Below are positions 17,919 to 26,942 of a stretch of DNA of 64,000 nt, piece by piece. The DNA lies in the NCBI RefSeq assembly GCF_003991225.1, contig NZ_JTFC01000042.1, positions 62,001 to 126,000 on the forward strand, read 5' to 3'. The notes beneath the pieces were generated by a model. It was given only the letters and a program-made list of their open reading frames with translations, was not told where the DNA came from and did no database searches. Within the stretch, counting starts at the first letter, position 1. Every line of letters begins with the position of its first letter. The position numbers were made by a program, and so were the translations under genes. The DNA comes from Candidatus Kurthia intestinigallinarum. GTDB lineage: Bacteria; Bacillota; Bacilli; Bacillales_A; Planococcaceae.

Positions 17919-18146
17919 ATGAATATTACAAAATCATTAGACGCAAAAGGCCTAGCATGCCCAATGCCAATCGTTAAAACAAAAAAAGCAATGGATACAC
18001 TAGCAGCAGGTGACGTATTAGAAGTTTTCGTTACAGATAAAGGCGCACTAAATGACTTCGCAGCATGGGCACAAGCAGGTGGTCATAACATCTTGGAGCA
18101 AAAAGAAGATGGCGATGTGATTACGTTTTACATTGAAAAAGCATAA
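17919..18146 (+). CDS. yrkI: stand-alone TusA-family sulfur carrier (YrkI-like)
   Basis: 75 residues, a single TusA domain with the motif CPMPIVK (Cys15). Its first 25 residues are nearly identical to the TusA part of the yrkF product, suggesting duplication within the operon. It follows yrkH by 108 bp, a gap in which I see no gene and no convincing terminator; AAGAGGA serves as ribosome site. Confidence 0.9.
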   Translation: MNITKSLDAKGLACPMPIVKTKKAMDTLAAGDVLEVFVTDKGALNDFAAWAQAGGHNILEQKEDGDVITFYIEKA

Positions 18147-18183
18147 AAAATGAACTAGGATAAAATACTCTAAAAATGAATAG

Positions 18184-18221
18184 AAAAAAGAAGGAATCGA
18201 TAAGACGATTCCTTCTTTTTT
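18184..18221. terminator. bidirectional intrinsic terminator
   Basis: Perfect 16-base stem AAAAAAGAAGGAATCG / CGATTCCTTCTTTTTT with a six-base loop, between the convergent sulfur operon and phosphodiesterase gene. Confidence 0.93.
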
Positions 18222-18270
18222 ATAAAATAATGCTCATTCAGAAAACCTATCCCCTATACTCATCCGATTC

Positions 18271-19077
18271 TTACGGAATAATAACATCCGTTTCGATTAA
18301 ACGAGGATGCAATTTTTGAGCTTTTTCATATTGTGCTTCTGTATTGACGCCATAGATATGCAATTTGAGTTTAGCACGTTTAATCTTTTCTGCAGTTTCC
18401 GCGTTTATGTTATTAATAGAAACTGAGTAGAGTGCTTGATTATATTTTTTCAATGCGATAAGATCTGTATCAACATTTTTAAGTGCGTTCCCAAGGAAAG
18501 TTACGGGTGCTTCAGGGTACCATTTATTAAATTGTTCACGAATTTCTGTATTACTTAGAACAAAGAACGAATGGTTATATACATTTTCTTGTTGTGCTAG
18601 TTGAATCACATCATCTACAAAATCTTTATCATCCCAATTCCCCTTAGAACCATCAAAATTGATACCAACATCATAACGGTCCGCTTCTTCAAGCGCTTCT
18701 TGTAATGTAGGTACTTTATAAGAGGTTAAATGACCTGTATCATCTTCAATCTTTAATTTTTCAATTTCAGCAAGCGTCATATTACTTACTTGTCCACTAC
18801 CATTCGTTGTGCGATCAACCGTTTTATCATGCATTAAAATGTAATGATGATCTTTCGTTCGTTGAACATCAATTTCGACAAAACCATAGCGCAATTTACC
18901 AGCTGCTGCAATGGCTTCAACCGTATTTTCAGGAGCTACTATTTGTGCACCCCGATGTGCGCTAAGTTCAGTTTTATTACTTTGAAGCCATTGAGAATGT
19001 TTGGCTGCGCTTGCCTCTCCTGTAAAGATAATAGTTGCTGCAACAGCAACCATAGTTCCTATAAGTGATTTTTTCAT
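18271..19077 (-). CDS. secreted glycerophosphodiester phosphodiesterase
   Basis: 268 residues. The signal peptide ends near residue 24 (GEASA). The mature part begins with the family motif HRGAQ...PENT, followed by FVEIDVQRTKDHHYILMHD, which carries the Glu, Asp and His ligands of the GDPD TIM barrel. The enzyme releases glycerol-3-phosphate from deacylated phospholipids or, for secreted forms in Bacillus (GlpQ, PhoD-linked pathways), from teichoic acid. Ribosome site AAGGGAG. Confidence 0.92.
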   Translation of the reverse strand: MKKSLIGTMVAVAATIIFTGEASAAKHSQWLQSNKTELSAHRGAQIVAPENTVEAIAAAGKLRYGFVEIDVQRTKDHHYILMHDKTVDRTTNGSGQVSNMTLAEIEKLKIEDDTGHLTSYKVPTLQEALEEADRYDVGINFDGSKGNWDDKDFVDDVIQLAQQENVYNHSFFVLSNTEIREQFNKWYPEAPVTFLGNALKNVDTDLIALKKYNQALYSVSINNINAETAEKIKRAKLKLHIYGVNTEAQYEKAQKLHPRLIETDVIIP

Positions 19078-19186
19078 GAGGTCACTCCCTTTAGTTTATC
19101 GTACAACCTTATAATAAAGGGAATATATTAAGGCAATATAAAGGGTATGCTAAAATGTTGTTAGAATAGAAAAAGGGGGCGATAAT

Positions 19187-20521
19187 ATGGCAGTAGTCAT
19201 TCGATTTGATTTTGATGAAAATCCAATGGCTTATTTTCATTTTGAGCATAATAATCGCGATGGTTCCTTTGATAAATATTGGTTCACAGAGGAGGGGGAT
19301 GAACTTCCTTTTGTGAAACGGTTTATTGATGAACAACTCGAAACAGGGGAAGCATTATATGCGCTTTATTGGTATGACGGAGCGCCGGTCATGATGTCGC
19401 GCATTCAGAAGGTGCTGACAAAGAAAGAACTTGATGAAGTAAATGAGACGTTAACGGATAAAATTGAGCTTTCTCCAACATATGAGCAGCCGCTTATTTG
19501 GTTTGAGAAATCCTTTCGATTGGTACACCCGGCGATTGATGGTTTTTTAACAGCGCTTGATGTGCCAAAGATTGAATGGGATTTTTATGCCTTCGATGAT
19601 ATCGAATACGAGCAGTTTTTAGCATCAAATCATATTCAGTACTCTTTATTTGAGGCAGAATTAACGGTTGATGAAGAACAACTTAAGCAACAGCTCTTTT
19701 TCGATGAAGCCCAATTAGACATGATACAAGAGGCACTTTTATACAAGAAAAATATCATTTTACAAGGACCTCCAGGTGTTGGGAAAACCTATTTAGCGAA
19801 GCAGTTAGCCTATTTAAACATGCCGTTTAAAGAACAGCATTTCATTCGAACGGTGCAGTTTCATCAGTCGTATAGCTATGATGACTTTGTGCAGGGCTAT
19901 AAACCGACCGTTGACGGAGGCTTTGAGCTGAAAAATGGGGTGTTTTATACATTTTGTCAGACGGCACAGCAAGATCCATCGCATCCCTATTATTTTATTA
20001 TTGATGAAATGAACCGCGGGAATGTTAGTAAGATTTTTGGTGAGTTGATGACGCTGATGGAGGCAGATAAACGCGGACCGTCATTTGCGATTCCACTAGC
20101 ATATGATGAAACGCCGTTTTATATTCCAGAAAATGTATCAATTATTGGCATGATGAATACCGCAGACCGCTCACTGGCGGTTGTGGATTATGCGCTGCGT
20201 CGTCGTTTTGCGTTTGTGACGTTGACACCGCAGTTTAATCAGAAATTTCGCCAGCATTTACTTGATGCAGAAGTACCGCTCGTATTAGCGAATTTTATTA
20301 ATGAAAAAATGACGAAGCTCAATGCAATTATTGCAGAGGAACCAAATCTAGGACGTGGCTTTATGATAGGGCATAGTTATTTTTCACAGCCACAGGCAGA
20401 TGCGGTGAAGTGGTATAATCGCGTCATTCGCCTAGAGATTGCGCCGTTATTAGAAGAGTATTGGTTCGATGAGCCGGAGCTTGCGCGTACGGAAATTGCG
20501 AAGTTACGCTATGAGGTTTAG
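19187..20521 (+). CDS. McrB-like AAA+ GTPase/ATPase of a type IV restriction system
   Basis: 444 residues. Residues about 1-180 are an unrecognised N-terminal region that should recognise the DNA target in this family. The AAA+ part has Walker A GPPGVGKT (about 194-201), the Walker B-type IIDEMNRG (about 270-277) and the McrB signature MNTADRS (about 322-328) with sensor arginines RRRF just after. McrB hexamers translocate on DNA and drive McrC cleavage of modified DNA. It is followed three bases later by an McrC-like gene. A RIP-type AAA protein of other function is the alternative. Confidence 0.88.
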   Translation: MAVVIRFDFDENPMAYFHFEHNNRDGSFDKYWFTEEGDELPFVKRFIDEQLETGEALYALYWYDGAPVMMSRIQKVLTKKELDEVNETLTDKIELSPTYEQPLIWFEKSFRLVHPAIDGFLTALDVPKIEWDFYAFDDIEYEQFLASNHIQYSLFEAELTVDEEQLKQQLFFDEAQLDMIQEALLYKKNIILQGPPGVGKTYLAKQLAYLNMPFKEQHFIRTVQFHQSYSYDDFVQGYKPTVDGGFELKNGVFYTFCQTAQQDPSHPYYFIIDEMNRGNVSKIFGELMTLMEADKRGPSFAIPLAYDETPFYIPENVSIIGMMNTADRSLAVVDYALRRRFAFVTLTPQFNQKFRQHLLDAEVPLVLANFINEKMTKLNAIIAEEPNLGRGFMIGHSYFSQPQADAVKWYNRVIRLEIAPLLEEYWFDEPELARTEIAKLRYEV

Positions 20522-20524
20522 TGG

Positions 20525-21541
20525 ATGATTCCAATTGCGAATATTTATTATATGCTGAGCTACAGTGCTGGTATTTTGCCAGAACAGGGTGAGCGTTTTG
20601 TGACAGCGTCGAATGATGAGGCACTTGTGGAGTTATTTGCACAAGCCTTTGAACGCCGATTGACGCCAGTTGTAAAGCGTGGATTTTATAAAGAGTATGT
20701 AACAACAAAGCAAGAAACGACTGCACCACGCGGCAAAATTTTAATGCGTGAAACGATGCGTCTTGGCCATAAGCCTCGTGTTGTGAGTGAGGTAGACCAC
20801 TTTTCAGTCGATATTTTGCATAATCAAATTATACGGGCAACATTAGTGAAATTAATTCATGACGGCTCATTGACGCGGCAAACGACAACAAAATTAACGC
20901 GTCAGCTGCGCTATTTTCAAGAAATCACACCCATTCGTGTCACAGCGCAGCATTTTGAGAATTTAACATTTCATCGTCAAAATCAAAATGACCGCATGCT
21001 GCTAGATATTTGCCGCATGATTCATTTATATACGATGATTGATGAGGTAGACGGGCGACTGCGCTTTATTGATTTTGAAAAGACGCATCGTATGCATGAG
21101 CTATTTGAGCAGTTTGTCCGTAATTTTTATAAGCAGCATCTACATGACTATCAGGTGTCACGTGAATATATGGATTGGCATGTTGGGCGTGTTGTAAAGG
21201 GAGACCGTTCACTCATTCCAAAAATGCAGACGGATATTTGTTTGACGAATGAGGCGCGAAAAATCATTATTGATACGAAATATTACGAGCATACGCTCAT
21301 GACGACGCGTTACGGAGCAGAGCGCGTACATTCGCAAAACCTGTATCAGCTCTATAGTTATTTAGAGAATGCTGAATCTCGGCCCATGATGGCGGGTATG
21401 CTGCTATATCCGCAGGTCGATGAGCCAATTGATTTAGTTGTCGAGTTAAATGGCTATCCGTTAACTGTCGCAACCGTCGATTTAAATGTGCATTGGTCTG
21501 TCATTCATACGCGTTTAATGCAATTAATTGAACGCATTTAA
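20525..21541 (+). CDS. McrC-like endonuclease subunit
   Basis: 338 residues. The McrC N-terminal domain (IPIANIYYMLSYSAGIL) is followed by helical middle parts and a PD-(D/E)xK nuclease core: MQTDICL (Asp about 236) and IIIDTKYY (Asp about 250, Lys about 252). It should be the cleaving partner of the McrB-like protein and cut DNA bearing modified bases, as a defence against foreign or phage DNA. It starts three bases after the McrB stop, so the two are translationally linked. Confidence 0.88.
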   Translation: MIPIANIYYMLSYSAGILPEQGERFVTASNDEALVELFAQAFERRLTPVVKRGFYKEYVTTKQETTAPRGKILMRETMRLGHKPRVVSEVDHFSVDILHNQIIRATLVKLIHDGSLTRQTTTKLTRQLRYFQEITPIRVTAQHFENLTFHRQNQNDRMLLDICRMIHLYTMIDEVDGRLRFIDFEKTHRMHELFEQFVRNFYKQHLHDYQVSREYMDWHVGRVVKGDRSLIPKMQTDICLTNEARKIIIDTKYYEHTLMTTRYGAERVHSQNLYQLYSYLENAESRPMMAGMLLYPQVDEPIDLVVELNGYPLTVATVDLNVHWSVIHTRLMQLIERI

Positions 21542-21542
21542 A

Positions 21543-21572
21543 AAAGAGGAATTGCATTTGCAATTCCTCTTT
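21543..21572. terminator. bidirectional intrinsic terminator
   Basis: Perfect 14-base stem AAAGAGGAATTGCA / TGCAATTCCTCTTT with a TT loop between convergent genes. Confidence 0.93.
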
Positions 21573-21576
21573 CGTC

Positions 21577-22449
21577 TTAGTGAATATCTTTTTTCTTGAA
21601 ATTCCCGCCCTTAACTTCGGCTGTGTCATACACAGTAACGAAGGCATTTGGGTCTGTTTCAAAAATAATTGATTTCATTTTTGTATCTTCCATACGGTTA
21701 ATGACGCATGTTACTTCTTTGAACATTTCATTTGAATAGCCACCATAGACCTCTGACAATGTCGAACTACGACCAAGACGATCGCGAATCGTTTCGACAA
21801 GTAAATCAGGGTCCTTCGTAATGACTTTATATGTTTTCGAGCCGCTCAGACCTTCTTCAACGATATGAATTACTTTTGAGGCGATGAAGTATGCTAGACC
21901 AGAAAGAATCGCACCTTCAAGACCGAATACCGTTGATACGAGAATGAAGACAAACATATTTAAAAATAAAATTAAATCACTCGTACCAAATGGTAGCTTG
22001 CGCGCTAATAATACTGCGAGCATATCAATACCATCTAGAGCACCACCGTTACGTAGTGCAAGACCCATACCAAAACCTAAAATGATACCACCGACAACGG
22101 TAATTAATAACGTGTCCCCTTCAATAATTGTATCGACATGGTGGAGTATAATTGTTCCGATTGCTAACGTTGCAATCCCTAAAATTGAATAGAGTGCAAA
22201 ACTTTTACCAATCTGCTTATAGCCTAGCCAAATAAAAGGAATATTAATAATTGCGATTAATGTGCCAAGCGGTAAGCCGAATAATTGTGATAGTACGATA
22301 CTAATACCTGTAACGCCACCATCGGATACGCTATTTGGAATTAGGATTGCTTCTAGTCCATAGGCCGCAATCAAAGCCCCGATAATAACCATTAATCCTT
22401 TAAATAGTGGTTTCTTAAAACTCTTCTTTTTTGTTTTTCCTTCTGCCAT
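21577..22449 (-). CDS. YitT-family membrane protein
   Basis: 290 residues. Five to six membrane segments in the N-terminal two thirds (with the family stretch IPNSVSDGGVTGISIVLSQL) and a C-terminal cytosolic DUF2179 domain (about 210-285). The role of the family is not settled; several paralogues are common in bacilli. It stands alone, convergent with McrC, and has an AAGGAGA ribosome site. Confidence 0.9.
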   Translation of the reverse strand: MAEGKTKKKSFKKPLFKGLMVIIGALIAAYGLEAILIPNSVSDGGVTGISIVLSQLFGLPLGTLIAIINIPFIWLGYKQIGKSFALYSILGIATLAIGTIILHHVDTIIEGDTLLITVVGGIILGFGMGLALRNGGALDGIDMLAVLLARKLPFGTSDLILFLNMFVFILVSTVFGLEGAILSGLAYFIASKVIHIVEEGLSGSKTYKVITKDPDLLVETIRDRLGRSSTLSEVYGGYSNEMFKEVTCVINRMEDTKMKSIIFETDPNAFVTVYDTAEVKGGNFKKKDIH

Positions 22450-22613
22450 AGAATCTCCTTCACTTTGCTACAAATTGTTGTTCTATTATTATTTTATAAA
22501 AAATTAGACTCAAATGTATAATTATAAGTATTTTTTTCACGATTTTTTTTAAAAGTCTACTGAATGACAAGGATATAAATACGTGTTTTACGTTATTTCA
22601 GTGAGTAATTGTC

Positions 22614-22698
22614 TATTTTCAGTAAAAAAATGAAATCGCTTTCTTTTTAAAGACTATAATTTTCTTATTTTCAGAAAAAAATATTTTTTCAGTAAATT
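22614..22698 (+). promoter_or_regulatory. three CodY-box-like sequences upstream of the met operon promoter
   Basis: TATTTTCAGTAAAAA (22614), TATTTTCAGAAAAAA (22666) and TTTTTTCAGTAAATT (22684) each keep the TTTTCAG core of the CodY box with three or four mismatches to AATTTTCWGAAAATT. The last ends two bases before the -35 box. Binding by CodY is an inference. Confidence 0.4.
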
Positions 22699-22700
22699 TA

Positions 22701-22729
22701 TTGACAAGTAATTTACTAGGGTTTATCAT
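22701..22729 (+). promoter_or_regulatory. SigA-type promoter of the met operon
   Basis: TTGACA, a 17-base spacer and TATCAT, about 35 bases before the SAM riboswitch. Confidence 0.8.
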
Positions 22730-22762
22730 GAAACCAATCAAAACAAACAACAATTACATAGT

Positions 22763-22922
22763 TCTTATCAAGAGAGATGGAGGGACAGGCCCGGTGAAAT
22801 CTCGGCAACAGCTTTTTAAAAAGTAATGTGCCAAATCCTGCAAGTAGTTTCACTTGGAAGATAAGAGTACGATTTTAACACCTTTCGTTTCTCTTTTATT
22901 TCGAGAAGCGAAAGGTTTTTTT
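22763..22922 (+). promoter_or_regulatory. SAM-I (S-box) riboswitch with terminator
   Basis: The conserved S-box landmarks appear in order: CTTATCAAGAGAG, GGAGGGACAGGCCC, TGAAATCTCGGCAACAG, a GTGCCAAATCCTGCAAG block and the closing GATAAGAG (to 22867). A terminator stem CCTTTCG...CGAAAGG with a T run follows (22881-22922). S-adenosylmethionine binding should stop transcription of the uptake genes when methionine is plentiful. Confidence 0.96.
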
Positions 22923-22962
22923 GATGTAACTTACGTTTAAGAGGGAGAAGGTAGATGCTTAA

Positions 22963-23988
22963 ATGATTGAATTTTCAGATGTTTCTAAAATATTCAAAGT
23001 AAAAAATCGTGAAGTGAAAGCGGTGCAAAATGTATCATTGAAAATTGAAAAAGGAGATATTTTTGGCGTCATCGGCTTTAGTGGTGCGGGAAAAAGCACG
23101 CTACTACGCATGGTGAACTTATTAGAAAAGCCAACAGTAGGTACAGTCAAGGTGCATGATACCGATTTAATGAAGCTTTCACCTAAAGAATTACGTGGCC
23201 TACGTCGTAACATTGGTATGATTTTTCAAAACTTTAATTTGATGACCTCACGCACGGTTGCTGGCAATATTGCCTACCCAATGAAGCTTGAAAAAGTGCC
23301 AAAAAAGGAAATTGAGCGTCGTACAAAAGAGCTGTTATCCTTTGTCGGCTTATCAGAGAAGGCAAAGGATTATCCGGAGCAATTGTCTGGTGGTCAAAAA
23401 CAGCGTGTCGGTATTGCACGAGCGCTAGCAAATAACCCGGACATTCTCATTTGTGATGAGGCAACATCGGCACTTGATCCGGAAACAACAGCGGATATTT
23501 TAAAGCTGTTAAAACGCGTCAATGCAGAGCTTGGTATTACAGTGTTATTAATTACACATGAAATGAATGTCATCCAAGAAATTTGTAATCGTGTGGCAGT
23601 CATGGAAAACGGTTTTGTGATTGAATCGGGGGATGTGTATGACGTATTTACAAACCCGCAGCATCCAACGACACAGCGCTTTATTCAGTCGGTGAATCAA
23701 GATAGACCGTCTGAGGCAATTTTAAAAGAATGGCGGGAAAATGGCGGCAATCATTTATATCGTGTGTTATTTAAGGGCTCGACGACACATACGCCATTAT
23801 TATCGGAGATTACGCAAAAATACGGCGTTTATTTCAATATTCTTTATGGTACGGTTCGAGAATTGCAACAGCAGATGTTTGGCAATCTACTCGTTTCCTT
23901 TGAGGGCGATGAACGAGCGATAAAAAAAGCTATTTTGGAATTACAGCAAATCGTAGAGATGGAGGAGGTGGTTGTGCATGAAAGTTGA
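22963..23988 (+). CDS. metN: methionine ABC transporter ATPase
   Basis: 341 residues. Walker A GFSGAGKST (about 38-46), signature LSGGQKQR (about 140), Walker B ILICDEATSALD (about 160) and a C-terminal NIL domain (about 265-341), the ACT-like domain that binds methionine and slows the pump. The S-box leader directly upstream supports D/L-methionine uptake. It ends 11 bp inside the permease gene. Confidence 0.96.
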   Translation: MIEFSDVSKIFKVKNREVKAVQNVSLKIEKGDIFGVIGFSGAGKSTLLRMVNLLEKPTVGTVKVHDTDLMKLSPKELRGLRRNIGMIFQNFNLMTSRTVAGNIAYPMKLEKVPKKEIERRTKELLSFVGLSEKAKDYPEQLSGGQKQRVGIARALANNPDILICDEATSALDPETTADILKLLKRVNAELGITVLLITHEMNVIQEICNRVAVMENGFVIESGDVYDVFTNPQHPTTQRFIQSVNQDRPSEAILKEWRENGGNHLYRVLFKGSTTHTPLLSEITQKYGVYFNILYGTVRELQQQMFGNLLVSFEGDERAIKKAILELQQIVEMEEVVVHES

Positions 23989-24640
23989 TTGGGCATTATT
24001 TTGGCCGCGTATTTTAGAAGCGACAGGTCAAACGATTTACATGGTGCTACTAACATTAATTTTTGGCGCCATTATCGGCATTGTAATTGGGTTACTACTT
24101 TATGTGACACGCGAAAATAATATTATGGAAAGCAAAGTCGTCTTTACCATTTTAAATATTCTCGTTAATATTATTCGCCCCATTCCATTTATTATTTTCC
24201 TTGTGGCGCTATCACCATTAACGCGTATCGTTATGGGAACGACGATTGGCACGACAGCGGCAATTTTCCCAATGACGATTGCGGCGGCCTTTAGCATCGC
24301 ACGTGTTGTCGAAAATAACTTAATTAGTATCGACCCAGGTGTTATTGAAGCAGCGAAGGCAATGGGTGCGAGCTCTTGGCAAATTGTGTTCACTGTCTTA
24401 ATTCCAGAAGCACTTGGACCATTAGTGTTAGGCTTAACCTTTGTGACGGTTGGTTTGATTGACTTCTCAGCAGTTGCCGGCACAGTAGGCGGCGGAGGTC
24501 TTGGACATATTGCCATTACATACGGCTATCAGCGCTTTGATACGAGTGTCATGATTGTAACGGTCGTTATCTTGATTGTGCTTGTGCAATTAGCGCAATG
24601 GCTTGGAAATACGGTATCGAAGAAAATTTTAAGAAGATAA
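23978..24640 (+). CDS. metI: methionine ABC transporter permease
   Basis: 220 residues, five membrane segments and the EAA loop that docks to the ATPase (EAAKAMGASSWQIVFTVLIP). It overlaps metN. A TTG two codons upstream is possible, but ATG 23978 is well placed behind GGAGGAGGTGG. B. subtilis calls this gene metP. Confidence 0.95.
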   Translation: MKVDWALFWPRILEATGQTIYMVLLTLIFGAIIGIVIGLLLYVTRENNIMESKVVFTILNILVNIIRPIPFIIFLVALSPLTRIVMGTTIGTTAAIFPMTIAAAFSIARVVENNLISIDPGVIEAAKAMGASSWQIVFTVLIPEALGPLVLGLTFVTVGLIDFSAVAGTVGGGGLGHIAITYGYQRFDTSVMIVTVVILIVLVQLAQWLGNTVSKKILRR

Positions 24641-24652
24641 GGGGATTAAGAG

Positions 24653-25507
24653 ATGAAAAAATTAGGATATGTATTAGTAACAGCATTACTTGTCGTTGTA
24701 TTAGCAGCGTGTGGGAAATCAGATGACGCCGCAGATAAGACCGTGAAAATCGGTATTAGTGGCTCAGATGGCATGCAGTGGCCATTACTAGAAGAAAAAT
24801 TAGAAAAAGAAGGCATCCATATTGAATTTGTTGAATTTGAAGATTACACATTACCAAACAATGCATTAGCACATAAGGATATCGACATTAATGCATTCCA
24901 GCACGTATCATTCCTTTCTTCTTATGTAAAAGAAAGTGGCAATGACCTAGTACCATTAGCATCAACCGTATTTGCACCACTTGGCTTGTACTCAGAAAAA
25001 TTAAAAGATGTAAAAGACATTAAAAAAGGCGATACAATCGCGATTCCAGATGATCCATCAAACCAAGCACGGGCACTAAAATTATTAGAATCAGCTGGCT
25101 TAATTGAATTAAAAGCAGATTTCGGCTTATATGATGATGCATCAAAAATTACAGAAAATCCATTAGAGCTAGACATTAAACCAATGGTGGCACAGCAAAC
25201 ACCGCAAGTATTACCAGATGTTGCGGCAGCTATTATTAATAATGGTATCGCAGGCCAAGCAGGCTTATCACCAGGTGAAGATCCACTTTATCTCGAGGAC
25301 GAGGCAAGTGATAATATCAAACCATATATTAATATCTTTGCCGTTCGTGCAGAAGATAAAGACAATGAAACATACAAAAAAATCGCTGAATTATACCAAA
25401 GCGAAGATATTCAAAAAGCTGTAAAAGAAGAAACAAAGGGCGGTCAAAGCATCGTTGTTGAGCCACAAGAAGACTTATTAAAAACATTTGATGAATTAAA
25501 AAAATAA
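24653..25507 (+). CDS. metQ: methionine-binding lipoprotein
   Basis: 284 residues. The lipobox LAAC places a lipid on Cys20. The NlpA/MetQ domain follows (KIGISGSDGMQWPLLEEKLE, and the DINAFQHVSFL stretch typical of the family). It captures methionine outside the membrane and delivers it to MetI. It lies 12 bp after metI and 20 bp before the peptidase gene. Confidence 0.95.
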   Translation: MKKLGYVLVTALLVVVLAACGKSDDAADKTVKIGISGSDGMQWPLLEEKLEKEGIHIEFVEFEDYTLPNNALAHKDIDINAFQHVSFLSSYVKESGNDLVPLASTVFAPLGLYSEKLKDVKDIKKGDTIAIPDDPSNQARALKLLESAGLIELKADFGLYDDASKITENPLELDIKPMVAQQTPQVLPDVAAAIINNGIAGQAGLSPGEDPLYLEDEASDNIKPYINIFAVRAEDKDNETYKKIAELYQSEDIQKAVKEETKGGQSIVVEPQEDLLKTFDELKK

Positions 25508-25527
25508 CCATTTAGGAGGTTCTAATC

Positions 25528-26727
25528 ATGCAGACAGTACTCAGTAAGCAACAACGTATTACGCAGTTCATTGATAAACAGCAGGCGCAGTATATTGCCA
25601 TTAGCAAGGCCATTCACGCGAATCCTGAAATCGGCAACGAGGAATTTTTCGCGAGTGAGCAGCTCGTGACTTTGCTTAAGGAAAATGATTTTGATGTACA
25701 GACAGCTGTTGCGGGTCATGAAACATCATTCTATGCAGTAAAGGATAGTGGGAAGCCCGGTCCGACGATTGCGTACTTAGCAGAGTATGATGCACTGCCA
25801 GGATTAGGACATGCTTGTGGGCATAATTTAATTGGTGTTATGAGTACAGCGGCCGCGATTGCACTGAGTGAAATAGCGGAGTCAACAGGTGGGAAGGTTG
25901 TTGTTCTTGGGACGCCTGCAGAGGAGGGGGGTCCAAATGGTAGTGCGAAGGGAAGTTTTGTAAAGCATGGCTATTTGGAAAAGATTGACCTAGCCCTTAT
26001 GCTGCACCCATTCGGTATTACGATGCCAACGACAGATTCACTTGCAGTTGACCCGATTGATTTTCATTTTTACGGAAAGTCAGCACATGCGGCCAGTGCA
26101 CCAGAGGAAGGCATTAATGCATTAGATGCGGTGATTCAGCTTTACAATGGCATCAATGCGCTACGTCAACATGTGGCAGCTGATGTGCGGATTCATGGCA
26201 TTATTACAAACGGTGGAGACGCACCAAATATTGTGCCAGACTACGCCTCAGCGCGCTTTTATATTCGTGCAAATTCATGGAATCGTACCGCTGAAACGGC
26301 TAAAAAGGTCGAAGCGATTGCCGAAGCGGCCGCACTTGCAACAGGTGCGACGGTGAAAATTGAACGCTTCCAAAATGAGGTGAAGGATTTAGTCGTGACA
26401 CCCGCAGTTGATGCAGTATTAAGTGAGCATTTAGCCGCAGTTGGTGAAAACGTCATATTAGATAGTGGCAAGTCACTCGGTTCAACAGATGCCGGTAATA
26501 TTAGCTATGAGGTTCCGACAGCACATGGCTATTTGAAAATTGGTGATGAAGCACTTGTGCCGCATACACCAGCCTTTCGTGAAGCGGCAAACTCGGACTA
26601 TGGCTATGGCGCACTGATTCGCGGTGCAAAGGCATTGGCGCTTACTGGGCTAGACTATCTTGAGCAACCTACATTATTAGCGCAAGCAAAAACAGCACAT
26701 GCACAGGCATTAGCAGCAAAACAATAA
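25528..26727 (+). CDS. M20-family amidohydrolase/peptidase
   Basis: 399 residues. Metal-binding motifs of M20 enzymes are present: HACGHN (about 106-111), the catalytic TPAEEGG (about 131-137), and HPF in the middle; the dimerisation lid (about 185-300) starts DFHFYGKSAHA. The close relatives are AbgB-like and PM20D2-like enzymes that hydrolyse acyl-amino acids or dipeptides. As the fourth gene of the S-box operon it may free methionine from N-acyl-methionine or Met dipeptides brought in by MetNIQ; this is inference. AGGAGGT ribosome site. Confidence 0.88.
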   Translation: MQTVLSKQQRITQFIDKQQAQYIAISKAIHANPEIGNEEFFASEQLVTLLKENDFDVQTAVAGHETSFYAVKDSGKPGPTIAYLAEYDALPGLGHACGHNLIGVMSTAAAIALSEIAESTGGKVVVLGTPAEEGGPNGSAKGSFVKHGYLEKIDLALMLHPFGITMPTTDSLAVDPIDFHFYGKSAHAASAPEEGINALDAVIQLYNGINALRQHVAADVRIHGIITNGGDAPNIVPDYASARFYIRANSWNRTAETAKKVEAIAEAAALATGATVKIERFQNEVKDLVVTPAVDAVLSEHLAAVGENVILDSGKSLGSTDAGNISYEVPTAHGYLKIGDEALVPHTPAFREAANSDYGYGALIRGAKALALTGLDYLEQPTLLAQAKTAHAQALAAKQ

Positions 26728-26752
26728 CTCACGAATTATGCAGTAGAAATCT

Positions 26753-26792
26753 AAAAGACACTTTCAATGTATAAATATTGAAAGTGTCTTTT
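26753..26792 (+). terminator. intrinsic terminator of the met operon
   Basis: 16-base stem AAAAGACACTTTCAAT / ATTGAAAGTGTCTTTT, ending in TTTT. Confidence 0.9.
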
Positions 26793-26942
26793 GATGTGTA
26801 AAATAGTAAAGAGAATTTTAGCCAACTTTAAGAATACAAGAGGAGCGACTAATCCAAACCTATTAAAAAATTGACAGCATGGTAGAAAAGGAATGAAGAC
26901 GGGTATAAAAGAACGTAACATAAAAAAGAAAGGGTGTGCAAA

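Noticed and set aside
24100-24516. 138-codon minus-strand frame inside metI
   Set aside because: Shadow of the permease, without start signals.
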